Below, piece after piece: positions 28,601-40,975 of a stretch of DNA of 64,000 nucleotides. Within the stretch, counting starts at the first letter, position 1. Each line of letters opens with the position of its first letter. Both the position numbers and the translations under genes were made by a program. The notes under the pieces are model-generated. The model was not told the origin of the DNA and did no database searches. It saw nothing but the letters and a program-made list of their open reading frames with translations. The stretch is from Baylisascaris procyonis (lineage: Eukaryota > Nematoda > Chromadorea > Rhabditida > Ascarididae), in assembly GCA_037389465.1 (NCBI GenBank), contig JAZARR010000200.1, positions 5,153,501 through 5,217,500 on the forward strand, in the 5' to 3' direction.

Positions 28601-31600
28601 GGGTTTTAAAAATATCTATGCAACATGGCTTACTATACTTTAAATTTTTAGGTGTTTGATGGGTTTTCAGCTTTCAAGAGGCAATTTTTAGAGAATCTTT
28701 TCTAGCCAACTCGAACTGATCGCACAGGTGTAAGGCAGCCAGTAAACATAGTGACCGCTGGTTTTTTTGGATGGTTGATTTTTAAACTATTCCTATAGGT
28801 TTGATTGAACAATTTTAAAGGTTCGGGTCTGTTATCGAGAAAATCGAATGTACAAATACTTCAACTTTTTTTGTTCGTAGATGTTAGTAAAAGGTTTCAT
28901 AAAATGGGTTTGTCTTATAATCTGCATTGTTTGCTTTGGTCGTATTAACCTGTGGCTACGAATGCAATGCATTGCGAATATCACCGTTAATGCACTATAA
29001 AAGAATAATTTTTGATCTGCTTTCGTGTAGGAACAAGAAGGATCGCTATTCGACTCCGTCAGATTCGCTAGAATCTTTTTGCCGGTGAATCACGGAGACG
29101 AGACAAAAGCAAATAGTGTTAGGAAATTTAAGAAACCATTTTTTTCGGTTGTTATTTCTTAATGAGAAATCTTATCCATTGACATCTATCTGCTTGCCTT
29201 TATGGTGAAGATCCGGTTTAGCATAAATTTCTATGCACATCATTCGCGCATTTTATGTGAATTCATCCCGATCATTCACTGAGTGAGTCACTTTACAGTT
29301 GTAGAAATTTATTTATTTAAATCAGATTTGGCAACTATTCAAAGTTGGGAAATGGAGGGCGAATTTAGGATTTTCATTCGCAGAGGAATGAAATTTCCGA
29401 TTCCCAAATAATTCATTGAAATTGGAAATGTGTCAAAAAATGATTTCTATAGCCAACTGAAATTTACTTAAAAGTATATTATCAACTTTAGAGGTTATTA
29501 TTAGATAATTAAATAATATTCTTGATGCATAATGAGTTTATGTTTGATTTTTATAATGTTTCGATTGATATGGATTTGTGTTATAGCGATGCAAAGTGAT
29601 GTTCGTCGATTTTGCGAGAGTGCTATGGCGCTGATCGAACAGAGCAAGAGAGAGGTGTATGTGGCTCGTTGTGAATTGGTAAGCCGTTTCTTTTGCTTTT
29701 CGGAATTTGAGCTCTTATACCGAGTGGCTTCCATTTGGGATGCGTCGGTACTAGAGGATCTCTTATAGAAGATTCAGTTTTACCCATCAACTTATGAATT
29801 ATAGATGCTCAAAGGTGGCTGTGGATCTGAATGCAATTTTTCAACAGCAGATTCAAAGAAATGAATTATTTCTATTTCAGGATGGTTTTGAGGATAACGA
29901 ATATCATAAGAAGCCAATCTATGGTCTTTCGAATTTCAATGCTGGCTGGTTCTTGCATATGGAAATGAGAAAGAAGAAACTTTGGTATTGGGGTGCACTG
30001 AAGAGAAGATTCGTCTATTTTTGGGAAATGTTGAAGGTATCCTATTTTGCTATTATTTATTGTGAGAGGATTTTCATTCACGTGAATATATGAGGGGGGA
30101 AAAATAATTAACACGAAAATATCCATCCAAATGATTGGGAATCAATAATAAATGACTGGCATAGGAAGAAACTATGCATAACCGCATTTACATATGCAAA
30201 ATGAAACGCTTACCGATTTGAACAAGAGACATTCGTAACGCGGCTGAAATCAGTGAAAATTTTCTGGACCAAGATCGTCTTTCAGACAGCATTATCGACC
30301 AACCTTGCAGGATTTATCCATTCTCAGATGTTCGTTGGATCCTGTTTTTGATAAACATTTCTCTTTTTGTCAATAGACTAGGGCTTATTTTGTTCTTTTT
30401 TTTATCTATTTAATTTAATATTCCATCAGTGTTTTCTTCAGTCGATTCCTTTTTCACGTTTATATAGAACACTAAGAAAATTTTTTAACTTGCAGCGTTA
30501 TCCAGAACCATTACAACTGTCACTAACATATGAGGAATATTGTCAAGGTTGCAATAGATGTCGCTCACCCTCGATTGCTCAAACATCACAATGGAGATGG
30601 TGGCATGCACTTGTTGGAGCACCTAAATATAAGGTTTATTTATTTTCTCATTTTTTATTATTATAGTATCGATGATAGAATTGGGGAGATTGGCTGTTTC
30701 TTAAGATTTCAAGAGGAAAATTTCTAGTAAAAGTAATTTGAAAGGATATTTATAGTTCTTTTCAAGAAACCCATAAACTGTTGATAAAGGGGGCTTATCT
30801 CTGTATAGCTTATAGGATTGACCAGTTATAAGTGAACATCACTGTTAAATAATTTGATTTACATATTGCACTTGAAGAAATCGGGCTTACTTTTGAATGT
30901 TGTTTTGTTACTTTGTTTTTGTGTGTATAGTAATTAGTGAAAAATGTGCTAGGGATGAAAGATGTGTTAGGAAAGTAGGAGATTGCAAGCTGTCAGTAAG
31001 CTATAGTCCTTGTGATTATAATTTACTGACAACCCCACAACTTGTTACCAAATTCACTTATGAACTTATTGTAAACACAATATTGCTTCTTATTAAACCG
31101 TAATGAAAATGAATTGTAAAACACAACACAAGCATTGAACTTCTTTATAATATAAACCCGGCTATCATTATGTTCAATAAACTATTCCTTTCTGCATTCC
31201 CTCAGCTGTTTTAAAAGGAAAATATTAGTCCGAAGAAACCCTTTCGATATCGGAATATAATAGTTAATTACAAGAGTAGTTTGATTAAGGGAAGTTATAC
31301 CTTTAAAAAAAATTATAAGTAAATACAACCTTTCCTCGTCTAATAAAACTTTTTTTTAGAACTTTGAAAAATTTTTGCTATTGGGGAGATAGTCTTGCAA
31401 GAAGATTTCTAATCAAATTTCGGGTTATTATGGTTTATTATAATCTTTCTTCTCTCTCATTTTATTGATTTTATAAGTAGATTGGGATCATCCTAAAAAT
31501 CTCTTCGATACTTTGAAGTGCGAGATTCCACAACTCCGAAGTTTTCTTTTTTTTTTTTGTTTTTTGAAGTATTTCGGGTGAACGTTTATTATAAAGGAGC

Positions 31601-33557
31601 GTGAACGTGCAATATTGTTGCTTAAAACACAATAATATGATCGCTAATTATATTCTAAATGTGTATTATTTAAATGTATTTAAATGTATTATTTAAATTT
31701 AATTATATTTAAATGTATTTAAATGTATTATTTAAATTTAATTATATTTAAATGTATTTAAATTTGTATTTATATTTTTATGTTACTATATTATTTAGCA
31801 AATTTGAAAATAATATTTTTAAAATATAGGATAATGGTAAATCGAAAAAAGACTATTCGTGCATTGTGAATGAGAATTGTGGGAAAACGCATCAATTGAA
31901 CGTGAAGGCAAACGATTTCTATATTGAACACTTGCAATGTGATGTATGATTTTTATTTTTTATTTTTTTGCATTTACTTCGTTATTTTTCTTCGTTTTTT
32001 TTTATTTGTTTTTTTCAAATATTTGACTTCAGTGGAAAATAACCAACGAGTATGGAATGGTGGATGTTTTGTATTAAATAAGATGTTGTTTGAGACGGTC
32101 ATTCAATGATGGGGTGACAAAGGGAGAGTGACAAAGAATACGATTGCCTTGAAGATTTGAATATATATGGAAGTTTTTGAAAATTTTTCAGCGAAATAGT
32201 GAAAATATTATTGATAGAAAATTCATTTAATTCCACCATCTAAAACATTGAGAATTCGAAATTCAATAAGTATTGATGGGAAAGTGACGAAAATAAAAGA
32301 AAAACGAAGTGAGAAAATATGAGAAACAAAAATTTCGAAGAAACTTTAAAAAATTGAGCGGAAATAGAATAAACTTCTCGAGTTTCGATTGTTCACGCTA
32401 GAAATAGTGAAGAAAAAGAAAAGAAAATCAGAAATTTTTTCACTTTCGAACGATAAATGTTTAGTTTGTTTCGAAAGGGGTGTGCATTGAGCTTTCATAG
32501 TTAACTAAGGATATGCAATAGCTCAAGGGTTTAATCTTGGGGAGGAGAGAGAGGGATAAGCGATGGCTTCCCTTCCTGCAACTTTTTGAAGAGAAGATAT
32601 AGATAAAAAGAAGTCAGTAGTAATATGGGTTCGTCTACGTCTTAGAATCCTCTCCCTTCCCATTCAGAATGTTTTAGCGATAGGTTTTCGTTGCGGTTTT
32701 TCCTAGTTGATAATGAACAGTGGGCGTTTTTTTCTATGCCTCGTTGTGCGCAAAGAGACGCAATAGATGTTGCATATTACTTCGATGAGATAGCTTACTG
32801 CAACAGCAGTTAACTGTATACAGTGTATATGTTGCCTGAATAAGTGTATTCCAGTATTGGATTATATGTGGACAATTTTTTGCAGCGATTAGATTACGTC
32901 GGATGTGATGCTTAGCATTGAGGTGGATATTCACTTTGTTTTGAGCCAACCATTCCAGCTATTAAACCAGGGATATCGCCGTACGAAAGTTTGACGTTCG
33001 CCTTCTCTGGAAGAACAATCATGCGTCTGGACAGTATTTGTTAATTATACAGTAGAACTACAAGGGTTTCACACTATACCGCAAGTACGAAGACATCCAT
33101 ATACCCCACTATACCCCAGCATCAACCACTGTCGTATCCAGCAACGATTTGACTTGGAAATCGAAGTAGTAACTGCTTAAGGCACCCATTTCATGTACTA
33201 CTGTTTAAAGAAGGTTCATTTAAGGACACAAGTGCATTACGGTTGCGGACAGGAGGAGAACATTTAGGCCGTTTGGGTGTGATGCGTGAAGGATGGAAAC
33301 GTTGTAAAGCTGGCGTTGTCGGCACATCACCTGATCCTGATTTCTATGAGCATGATATGAAAGCACGATACGTAAGCGTTTCGTTCTTGACGATTCCAGA
33401 TTTGATAAGACGATTCACACTCTTCGGTGACGAGATAAAACTCGAAGACGAGTTGAAGAACAAGAAAATAAAGTTGGAGACAACAAATAGAAAAATTGAT
33501 CTATACCTTCCGTCAACAATACGTTGGAGTCTAGAAGAAATAAATTCTAGTAATTAA
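25641..33557 (+). CDS. AGK: Mitochondrial acylglycerol kinase
   Basis: Exons: 25641-25756, 27486-27681, 28378-28585, 29587-29678, 29881-30036, 30496-30633, 31830-31943, 33225-33557; 1353 nt, 450 aa, against about 420 aa in humans. AGK phosphorylates mono- and diacylglycerol in mitochondria and is also a subunit of the metazoan TIM22 import complex. The N-terminus (HKKKTAAGCVALYFLGRYVERTRR, shortened here to its basic-hydrophobic-basic pattern) is a likely membrane or targeting segment. The diacylglycerol-kinase catalytic motif GGDGT is at about residues 130-134 (YIVGGDGTISRVLSG), followed by PIGIFPGG. Exon 29881-30036 carries the conserved Trp/Tyr/Lys-rich block (KKLWYWGALKRRF) and exon 30496 continues it (RYPEPLQLSLTY). 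The last exon holds the C-terminal domain and ends PSTIRWSLEEINSSN. The acceptor at 33224 (ttaag) is weak but is the one that keeps frame. The 29806-29880 reading next to exon 5 is treated as intron because of the strong tttcag at 29880. Confidence 0.93.
25825..25862 (+). other. G-rich tract able to form a G-quadruplex
   Basis: Several runs of four to seven G separated by single A or AA lie in AGK intron 1, on the coding strand, so an RNA G-quadruplex could form in the pre-mRNA. Function unknown. Confidence 0.6.
31656..31768. repeat. Short AT-rich tandem repeat in an AGK intron
   Basis: A unit of about 40 bp built from AAATGTATTATTTAAATTTA-like sequence is repeated roughly two and a half times, just before the acceptor of exon 31830-31943. 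Confidence 0.85.
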
Positions 33558-35381
33558 TAGAAGTTCTAGAATGTCAAGCTAACTTCTTAACTATTATTAG
33601 AAGATGAGGGTGGTAGTTAGCTAAAATTGTTGAAAAATCCCGTTTGATTTGAGGTATAACACAACCGATAGTCCGAAGAAAATGAAGTGCTGACGGCTTT
33701 CCTTAGCCATCTAGTTGCAATGTTAAGCCGGTGAATGAGATTGGCATCATACAAGTATAACATCATTCATAAATCCTGAGGATCGAATGAATCTCTTCGC
33801 TAACAAATCCATCTACTGTTCAGATTTAACGTTTCTTGGGCATCCTAACAAATCTCTCATCTATTACGAAGGATATCGTTTAGCAGGGAACCGAAACCTT
33901 TTCCTCGGGTACATTGCCCCATCAGTCATAACGAGCGTGAAGATTTTAATTCAAGATGAGGGACAGAAATTTCAAGCTTTTGCCTAGAAAACACTTCATA
34001 TATATGTTTATTCACTGATCAGCTCACTGCTTTGAGCGATTGATTGAAGGGGAAGGGGGTAGGAGCAGAGATAAAAGGCAAGGAGGTGATGTCTGATCTT
34101 TGGAGGACAGATGACTCTATGCTTGTTGCAAGACTTTGCATATTCCTTATGGGCCAGTGAGGGTACAGTTTTGTTGAATTTTGTTAGCAGACATCACATT
34201 CGGTGTGTAACAATGAATGTCCGTCTTTATCAGGTATAGATTATCAACATCGCCATTGCAGTTCTTGAGGACGGATATGCGAAAAGTAACATTTTGAAAT
34301 ATCGGGAACCCCTGCTTTCCCGACGGGGATGTGAAAGGAGGGATGAGGGAGTGAAAAACACTCATAAGATGTGCCTGTTGCTAACTTTCATTATCTGTTT
34401 TTTCTTAGCTAAGAAAGTAGTGGAAATGACTAATCCAAAATCTATAGAAGTGAGTAGATCGTCGAAACGATGCACTTCTCAGCTCATGAGGGATCTCCAT
34501 TGATGAAATATATCGTTGTGAGGGATTTGACTGCAATTTGAAATACCCAACAATGGGTATATATTTGTGAAATGTTGATTATTCTCGCTCATTCTTAATA
34601 AGTTTGTTTTGTTATATTGTGTTATTCAATATGTTGGTTAGTTTTTATGGTATTAAATTTTTATTAATATTTATTTTGAACGTATTCGATCAATCACTTA
34701 ATAGTAGACGAGTGTAACCTTTCCCTTCGTCAAGTAAAGAAGGGATTAGGGATGGTATTTCAGCATCAAAGACCATATGCACCTCTCATATAAGTGCACT
34801 TTTAGAAGGCTCTAAACTGGGAAAGGCTTATCTATTGATGATGATGGCCTATGCAAAAAATAAGAGTAACCGAACTATACCGGTAACGCTATTTAGAACT
34901 TCGAATTTAAATGTGGTATTAATTATGAGTCGAATATTCGTCAACCGTTACAACAATAAACAGTAAGAATAACAACAACACAACCATATAAACAGTGACA
35001 ACAATTAAAAATAATAAAATATCTCATAGAAAAAGCGACAAACAATAGTGGCATAGATGGGCATCTCGAGTTTTAAGCTAATTTTTTGGAGGTATTATAA
35101 GAGGTTCGATTTTACAATTCCGCAACTGACATATGGGCCAATTTTTGAAATTTGCAAATAATTACATCTACATAATTGTTTTAACGGTTTTTTTTTTTTA
35201 ATATTCGACTCGATTTCTTTATTCACGAAAAGTGTCACCTCAATTTAGGTTTTTCTTTATGGTCTTTTTTGTCGAATCTCCACCTCTCCCCGCTCTCAAA
35301 TTGAGGGAAACGGGTTATAGTGCCGATATTTAGAACTATTTTGCATCATCAAGAACCCTTCGCCCAATCAGCAGAGTGCAA
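33558..35381. other. Intergenic region between the convergent AGK and REXO2 genes
   Basis: About 1.8 kb. The minus-strand AATAAA (TTTATT at 35218-35223) lies about 160 nt beyond the REXO2 stop and may be its poly(A) signal. No clear poly(A) signal for AGK was seen close to its stop. Open frames at 33787-33987 and 34294-34503 have no recognisable product. Confidence 0.6.
35218..35223 (-). terminator. Possible REXO2 poly(A) signal
   Basis: AATAAA on the minus strand, about 160 nt after the REXO2 stop codon. It is a short motif, so chance occurrence is possible. Confidence 0.35.
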
Positions 35382-38023
35382 TCACTTAAAAATATGTGAC
35401 CTATACCAATTCAGCTCTTGAATGCTTTCTCGAATATCATCCAAAGCTCTATGCTTTTGCTGTTTTTGTGGTGTTGAAGCGAATTCCAAAGGATACCACC
35501 GTCGCACCACCTCAAATAACTATCCTTTAATTCAACAATAATAACTGCAAAACTCATTCCTTATTTTTCATAATTTCACCTGTTAAATGATGAAGAAGAT
35601 CTATTTTTAGTTTTTCAATTGGTTTTCCTTTTCATATTTTTTTCCCAAGGAAGAGGGTGCTAAACTAGATTATTTCTCTGTTTGCCTTAATATTTACTTC
35701 TCTTTTTCCTGTTTTAATATTTTTTTGGAAATATCACACACCGCATATTTCAGCCCTTCCTCAGTAGTTGCTATTTTCCCACTAGTCCCTTAGATATGGT
35801 TCCATCTACGCACAGTTATGCCCACTTTCAATGAATCCTCATGAAAAGAGTGTGTTATTTGACGGTTAATTAAACTTGAAATTACTCCCATACTTACAAA
35901 TGAAATCATTTTCGTCATTGACGAAGCAATATGAACTAACCTCCTTGATGGTCGATACATCGACTATTCGGTAGTGAAAATGTTTAATGAGATCGGGCAT
36001 ATAGCGTTCGATGAAGACACGATCCGCATGAACGGAATTCCCAGCCAGTGGACACTTACCCGGATCCGTGTGCTCCTTCAGGAATGACAACACCTATAAG
36101 TGTCCCGATTAATTCTGCACTGATGATATTGTTGTGTATTAGTGGGATTTTGGTGTTGATTAGTGCTGAGCAGAAAGTACCACCCTAAAAATTTTCTCTG
36201 TGGACTCTTGAAGAAGGCACAGATACATACACATCTCAATAATCTCAAATTTTTCGAATTGTCTCCTATCTGCATTAAACTTTACCAGGCATGAGTATGA
36301 ACCATCAATGAAATAACCTACAATTAAAGTCATAAGTAATAACCTGCAATTCGGCAGCTTTCATCGAAACATCGCTTTCTCGAATTTTCTGCAACAATCC
36401 GTTCTTCGCAAACGTTGACCTACACCATGAGTTCATATTTGCAAGCACATCTTCCGGCTGCGATATTACAATATCAGGTCCCTCAGCAACAATCTGCAAA
36501 CAATTTTGATTACTTTCGATTACTTGAATTTAATGGGTGGCATAGTTCATATTAACAATTAACTTTTTAACTGTTTAAATAACGCATTACTGCTTTCTAT
36601 TAAATGGTCACTTCAAGACCTAACGTTTTATGGAAAAATGGTAAATACTTACCTTGGGTAATTTCAGTCATACCAATGTGGATGCCTTATCCTCCCAGCC
36701 TTTCCACTGGTGTTATGTCTCGAACGATACAACTAACAGCAAATTTTTACACAGTTCAACAAAGTCCGCATCAATAACTCTTACGCAATGTCAGCAATGC
36801 ATAAAATAATTCAATTAAACCATTCAAGATTTTATAGTTCCAGATGAAATATGACAGCCGTTCTCTCTGGATATATAGCCACATCTTAGCTCTATAGACC
36901 TGTCTTTTGCGCTTTAAAATTGTTAAGCATTAACTAACGATCTAAGCACCGATGTCACTGATGTTGCATAACTCGATGGTCCTTGAAATGATCTCCTTCA
37001 CCGATATAACTACAACATAACCTAGAACCTGCAGTCAGGTTTGACGTTGCCATCTACATACTGCATATTTTGCCTTTGTGAAAGCCAAGTGGGCAAGAAG
37101 AAGACGAAAAAATGAGATGATAGTGGCAAGGAGAGGTGGGAGATGGGGGAGGAGGGAGGAGGGGGTGATGGGAGGTAGAGGGGAGAGGCTGGTTGAAATA
37201 ATTCGACAAAACACTCAGAATGGTTTTTGTACAACGCAGACACCTCTGCTCATTGTGAATGTTGTGTGCCGCTATGCTCTTACTTCAAAGTTACTAAATA
37301 TTATTGAATAGTGGATAAGCGGTCTTTATAAACGCTCATTGCGTTCTATTATTTTCTACTTTGTGAAGATTCGCATAAAGAGTGATTACGTCTATATTTT
37401 TCATCCTCACAGTCCGTTCAACCACAAGCAAACATTACCGTAATACAACCAAAGAACCGTGTAACATGAAAGATTTAAATCGCTTGAAGTTATCTCAGAT
37501 CGGGTTGAATGCTGCTACGATAACGACCGTATTTAATTCAAGTCGAGATGAGTTAAACGGTCTCGGTGGGTCGACCATCTTTTAACACTTCGACACTGTA
37601 TCCGTTTAGATCCGCTGCTTTCTGCGAACTTGTCAAATCTGCAGGTATGCAAAGCTCCCTGATCCTCCATCTTGGCTATCATTTTCTCAAAACTACATTC
37701 GAGGGTCGTTCAACTTCATTCTGGAACGACGACGGCGTGGAATGGGGGAGGAGAGGGGAACGGCGGGAAGGACTATCTTTAAATCAGATCTTTCTTCTCG
37801 TTCAATCGAAACTGATGATAAAATATCAAAGATTGCAACGAATACAAAGTGAACAAACCGTGAGATCAGCTTCAGTCACAATGCATGCAATTTCAACGAG
37901 TGTATGTTGGCGCACATCAAGACCCGTCATCTCACAATCCATCCAGATCAGTCGTTCCGATCTTCCACATATTCCACTCGCTAAACGTTTCGCCATCGAC
38001 GATAATCGGCCTGATGCCGCCAT
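35382..38023 (-). CDS. REXO2: Oligoribonuclease REXO2 (DEDDh 3'-5' exoribonuclease)
   Basis: Four minus-strand exons: 38023-37859, 36493-36344, 36093-35941, 35510-35382; all introns are phase 0, total 597 nt, 198 aa. Oligoribonuclease degrades very short RNAs (two to about five nucleotides) to mononucleotides, in mitochondria and cytosol. Catalytic residues are complete: D29 and E31 in [13 protein letters not shown]129 in [11 protein letters not shown]176 and D181 in KHRALDDI (HxAxxD). [17 protein letters not shown] and RRWYP are further family hallmarks. The first 24 residues are rich in Ser, Ala, Arg and Lys with no acid before Glu23, so they may act as a mitochondrial targeting sequence, as in human REXO2, but Met1 could also start a cytosolic form. 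The acceptor before 35510 ends ttgag, which is weak. A tttttctctcag-like acceptor about 40 nt upstream of the ATG (ending near 38065) may be the 5' splice-leader or UTR site. Confidence 0.95.
37142..37190 (+). other. G-rich tract in REXO2 intron 1
   Basis: Repeated GGG to GGGGG runs separated by A, AG or T. It lies on the strand opposite to REXO2 transcription, so the pre-mRNA would carry the C-rich complement. Confidence 0.55.
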
Positions 38024-38649
38024 TTTTTTATTATATAACCATCCAATGGTTTGAGATGACGATGCTGAGAGAAGTAAATCTCAAATCACTCATCCTCAGA
38101 CTATACTTTCCGACCTAATGCAGCAATCCGTAACTTCGAAGATATAACGAGTAGTAATTTAAAGAAATAAGCAAAAAATTCATTCTTTGATAGTTGCAGG
38201 AATGGGTGCTTGGTTGATGAAAGTTACATGAACGAATGAATACAAACGAATAAAAGTCTCTTTTCAGACATATTCTGCAAACTTCGCATGAGCATAAAAT
38301 GATACATCATGTCTGCTAATGTCTGTCTTGTGTCTGTTCTCTTTCTTAATGGTCGTTAAGTTCAATTTACGAACCTCTGAAATTAGATACATATAATCTA
38401 GAATGCAGAATCACATCTTTGTAATTTTTTTCCCGTTTTGATTTACCCATATCTCAGGAAACTGTGCTTTCCACAAAATTTGCACATGTCAAGTTCGTCG
38501 TCGAACCGATCGCATATAAGTTAAAATGTAAATTTTGAGTACGGATCACATAACCTGATCATACATGACGCTGTAATCATATACTTGCAAATTCTAAAGG
38601 GTTATTGTACACTCTTCTACACACGTCTACAGTATGAAGTATAGGACAA

Positions 38650-38707
38650 CCCCCTGCGGTCGACTCTCTAAACGAGTACAATTCAAGGACGGGACGTTTG
38701 ACGGCTC
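38650..38707 (+). repeat. Dispersed repeat fragment, copy 1
   Basis: About 55 bp closely similar to 44162-44220 (shared core CTCTCTAAACGAGTAC and ACGGCTCTCA). In frame it reads GRLSKRVQFKDGTFDGSHIR then stop. The GTFxGSHIR part recalls the start of endonuclease domains of non-LTR retrotransposons, but the match is too short to assign. Confidence 0.5.
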
Positions 38708-40017
38708 TCATATTCGATAAATTGTGTGATCGCATTGTCATTTGCATTTTATAGTGTATAGGTAAATATTCCCCCTCTAGCCATTCCACTCACATTTTCA
38801 ATTCTAAATGAATTCAGATTTAAAGTCTTTCTTGTTTGTTGTTTCATTGCTTTATTTGATGCTTATTCCTCATTTTGTAATTATTTTTTCTCTCAGCATT
38901 ACATGATGCGGATTTCTGTTGCTCTATCCTTTTATTATTACTGCTCCGATCATAGCACGTTTATCTTCGATCACTTATCAGTGACACTTTGGAAATGATT
39001 GAGTGATAAATTTGGCTATCTATCGTTTCGATATTCAAGTAGTGCATATTTGTTTGTGATTTTAAATGAGCGGAAGTCATTTAAAAAAAACAACTTCCGT
39101 ACTCCACTTTGAGGATTGCTATGAATCTTTTCGGTGCATACCTTTTCATTATTTATATCATCAGGTGATTCGAGTTTTTCGGTAAATTTTCCGGTTGCCT
39201 TATTCTATCACATATGAAAATCGCCTTATTCCGTATATATAATTTCTCGGCGTTAATACTTCTGAAAGAAATCCCTACTGCTGATTTGAAAGGATTATAT
39301 CCTTTATCCCAGGATGCTTTACTTTCCTACTCGATTATTACACTAAAAGATTAGCTCCATGTAATATGGATTTTATTCGTATTCGTTTAGCGCTTACAAT
39401 TGGTTGCATTTTAAATGACCGCCGCCGTTTAAATTAAATTACATTTGCTGTGTTTTTGCAGTTTTTGCAGTGGGAGGTAATATTTGTAAGTTTCGATCGT
39501 TGAAATTCGTTTATATGAACTGCTTTTTTTTTTTGTATTTTTCGGATATTCGACCGAAATTTTTGAGTTTATTAATATTTTATCGTCATTCTTCTGTTTT
39601 TTTCATTGACTATATACTATTGTTTTTCTAGAAGTAAAATAGATTCATTTCGCATTTCATTTCTGATTAGTATGATATTCACGAAGGTCCGTAACGAATT
39701 CTTCAAGAATAAATAATTCTGCTAGATTTTGCAGAAATAGAGTAATTTTTATCGATTAATAAGCGCAAGCTTTTCTTGCTCATTGACATTATAAATGCGC
39801 AATATAGTTTACAAACTCTATTGCCTACTAAAAGACAAAAAATGAAACATTTCTATTTTCGCATATTTAAAAGCATGAAGTAGGTTAACGATTAAAGTTA
39901 AAAAAATTCTAAAAAATACAACAATATAAATCGCTAATATTTGAGTCTATCAACATCATGCCAAAATCATTCACAAAAAAATAGTTCTACTCTCTTAAGC
40001 GATGATTCGCTTGTTCG

Positions 40018-40096
40018 TAACGAACGTGCGAGCCGAATCTTGCTGCAATTGTGCGGAAGTGATGTTGGGGCGCATTTGTCGTATAGCTAGCTGCAT
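40018..40096 (-). other. Unassigned coding-like island, minus strand
   Basis: After a possible acceptor (tatgcag) the minus strand reads an open frame beginning LAIRQMRPNITSAQLQQ and ending RIIA then TAA. Base composition is more exon-like than the flanks. No gene or family was identified, and it does not join in phase with the next island upstream. Confidence 0.25.
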
Positions 40097-40569
40097 ATAG
40101 AAACGATTCACAAAAATTAAAGAATTGCAGGCGTTATGTTACATTAGTTTTATAACATTAAAGAATATATTGAAAAATGGAGACACCATATGAAAATGAA
40201 CATCCTTCTGCAGCTATGCATTGACACTCAAAACGTTTCGTTGTTATGCTTCTGTTTTCTGTAAATTTTTTTTTTTTTTTTTTGGAAGGCAGCCAGAAAT
40301 TTTTTCAACTAATATAACATCATGTTAGATGTTATAATAACGAGACGACTTTGTTAGTGCTTTTATTTCTTGATGACTTGTTCAATTAAAAAAAAAGGAA
40401 TTATATAAGTATAAGTAGTAAGTGCGAAAATTCACTTCTCAAATAAAAAACATTTTTTAATGATAAAGGTAGTATGGAACACGCATCCATACATTTGAAC
40501 TCCATCCACCCCTCGAGGAATGAAAACACTAATATGCAAGAATAAAGTAGATGAAATTATAGTTATAAC

Positions 40570-40648
40570 CGTTGAGCAATGAATATCGTTGCAAGATCAG
40601 ATCGCCCTAGGCGTTGCTTGAAATACGACAAGTTGGCAGCTACAACTG
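40570..40648 (-). other. Unassigned coding-like island, minus strand
   Basis: Minus-strand frame after atgcag reads VAANLSYFKQRLGRSDLATI and ends at a possible donor (CG before gttata). It resembles an internal exon in composition, but no family is recognised. Confidence 0.25.
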
Positions 40649-40913
40649 CATGATATAGCACGGAATTCCGAATGGGTTAACAATACGGAAAGCAAATGAA
40701 TTAAACATATCACTTCGATTCACTAACTAAATTTCAATTTGAAAGTGATGAAGCCTTGGTGGTGAAAAACTTGAAGCATTAATGTTGAAAGAATTCAACT
40801 CTACAATACCTGAGAGGTTTTAAATCGGAAATACGAAGCTGCTGCTCATAATTAAGTTGGAACGATCCATGAAATGTTTTTCCAAAAACCGCATCAATGA
40901 AGTGCCATTGAAT

Positions 40914-40975
40914 TTATTCAGTTATCTCGAGCTTCTTTTTCATAGTATTGGCAATATCACCGCCACGTCCCAACC
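40914..40975 (-). other. Unassigned coding-like island, minus strand
   Basis: Minus-strand frame reads LGRGGDIANTMKKKLEITE then TAA, after a possible aag acceptor. It may be a terminal exon, a relic, or chance. Confidence 0.18.

Noticed and set aside
37566..38054. 162-codon plus-strand open frame
   Set aside because: It is antisense to the first REXO2 exon and its intron, matches no family, and the minus strand there encodes clear REXO2 catalytic residues.
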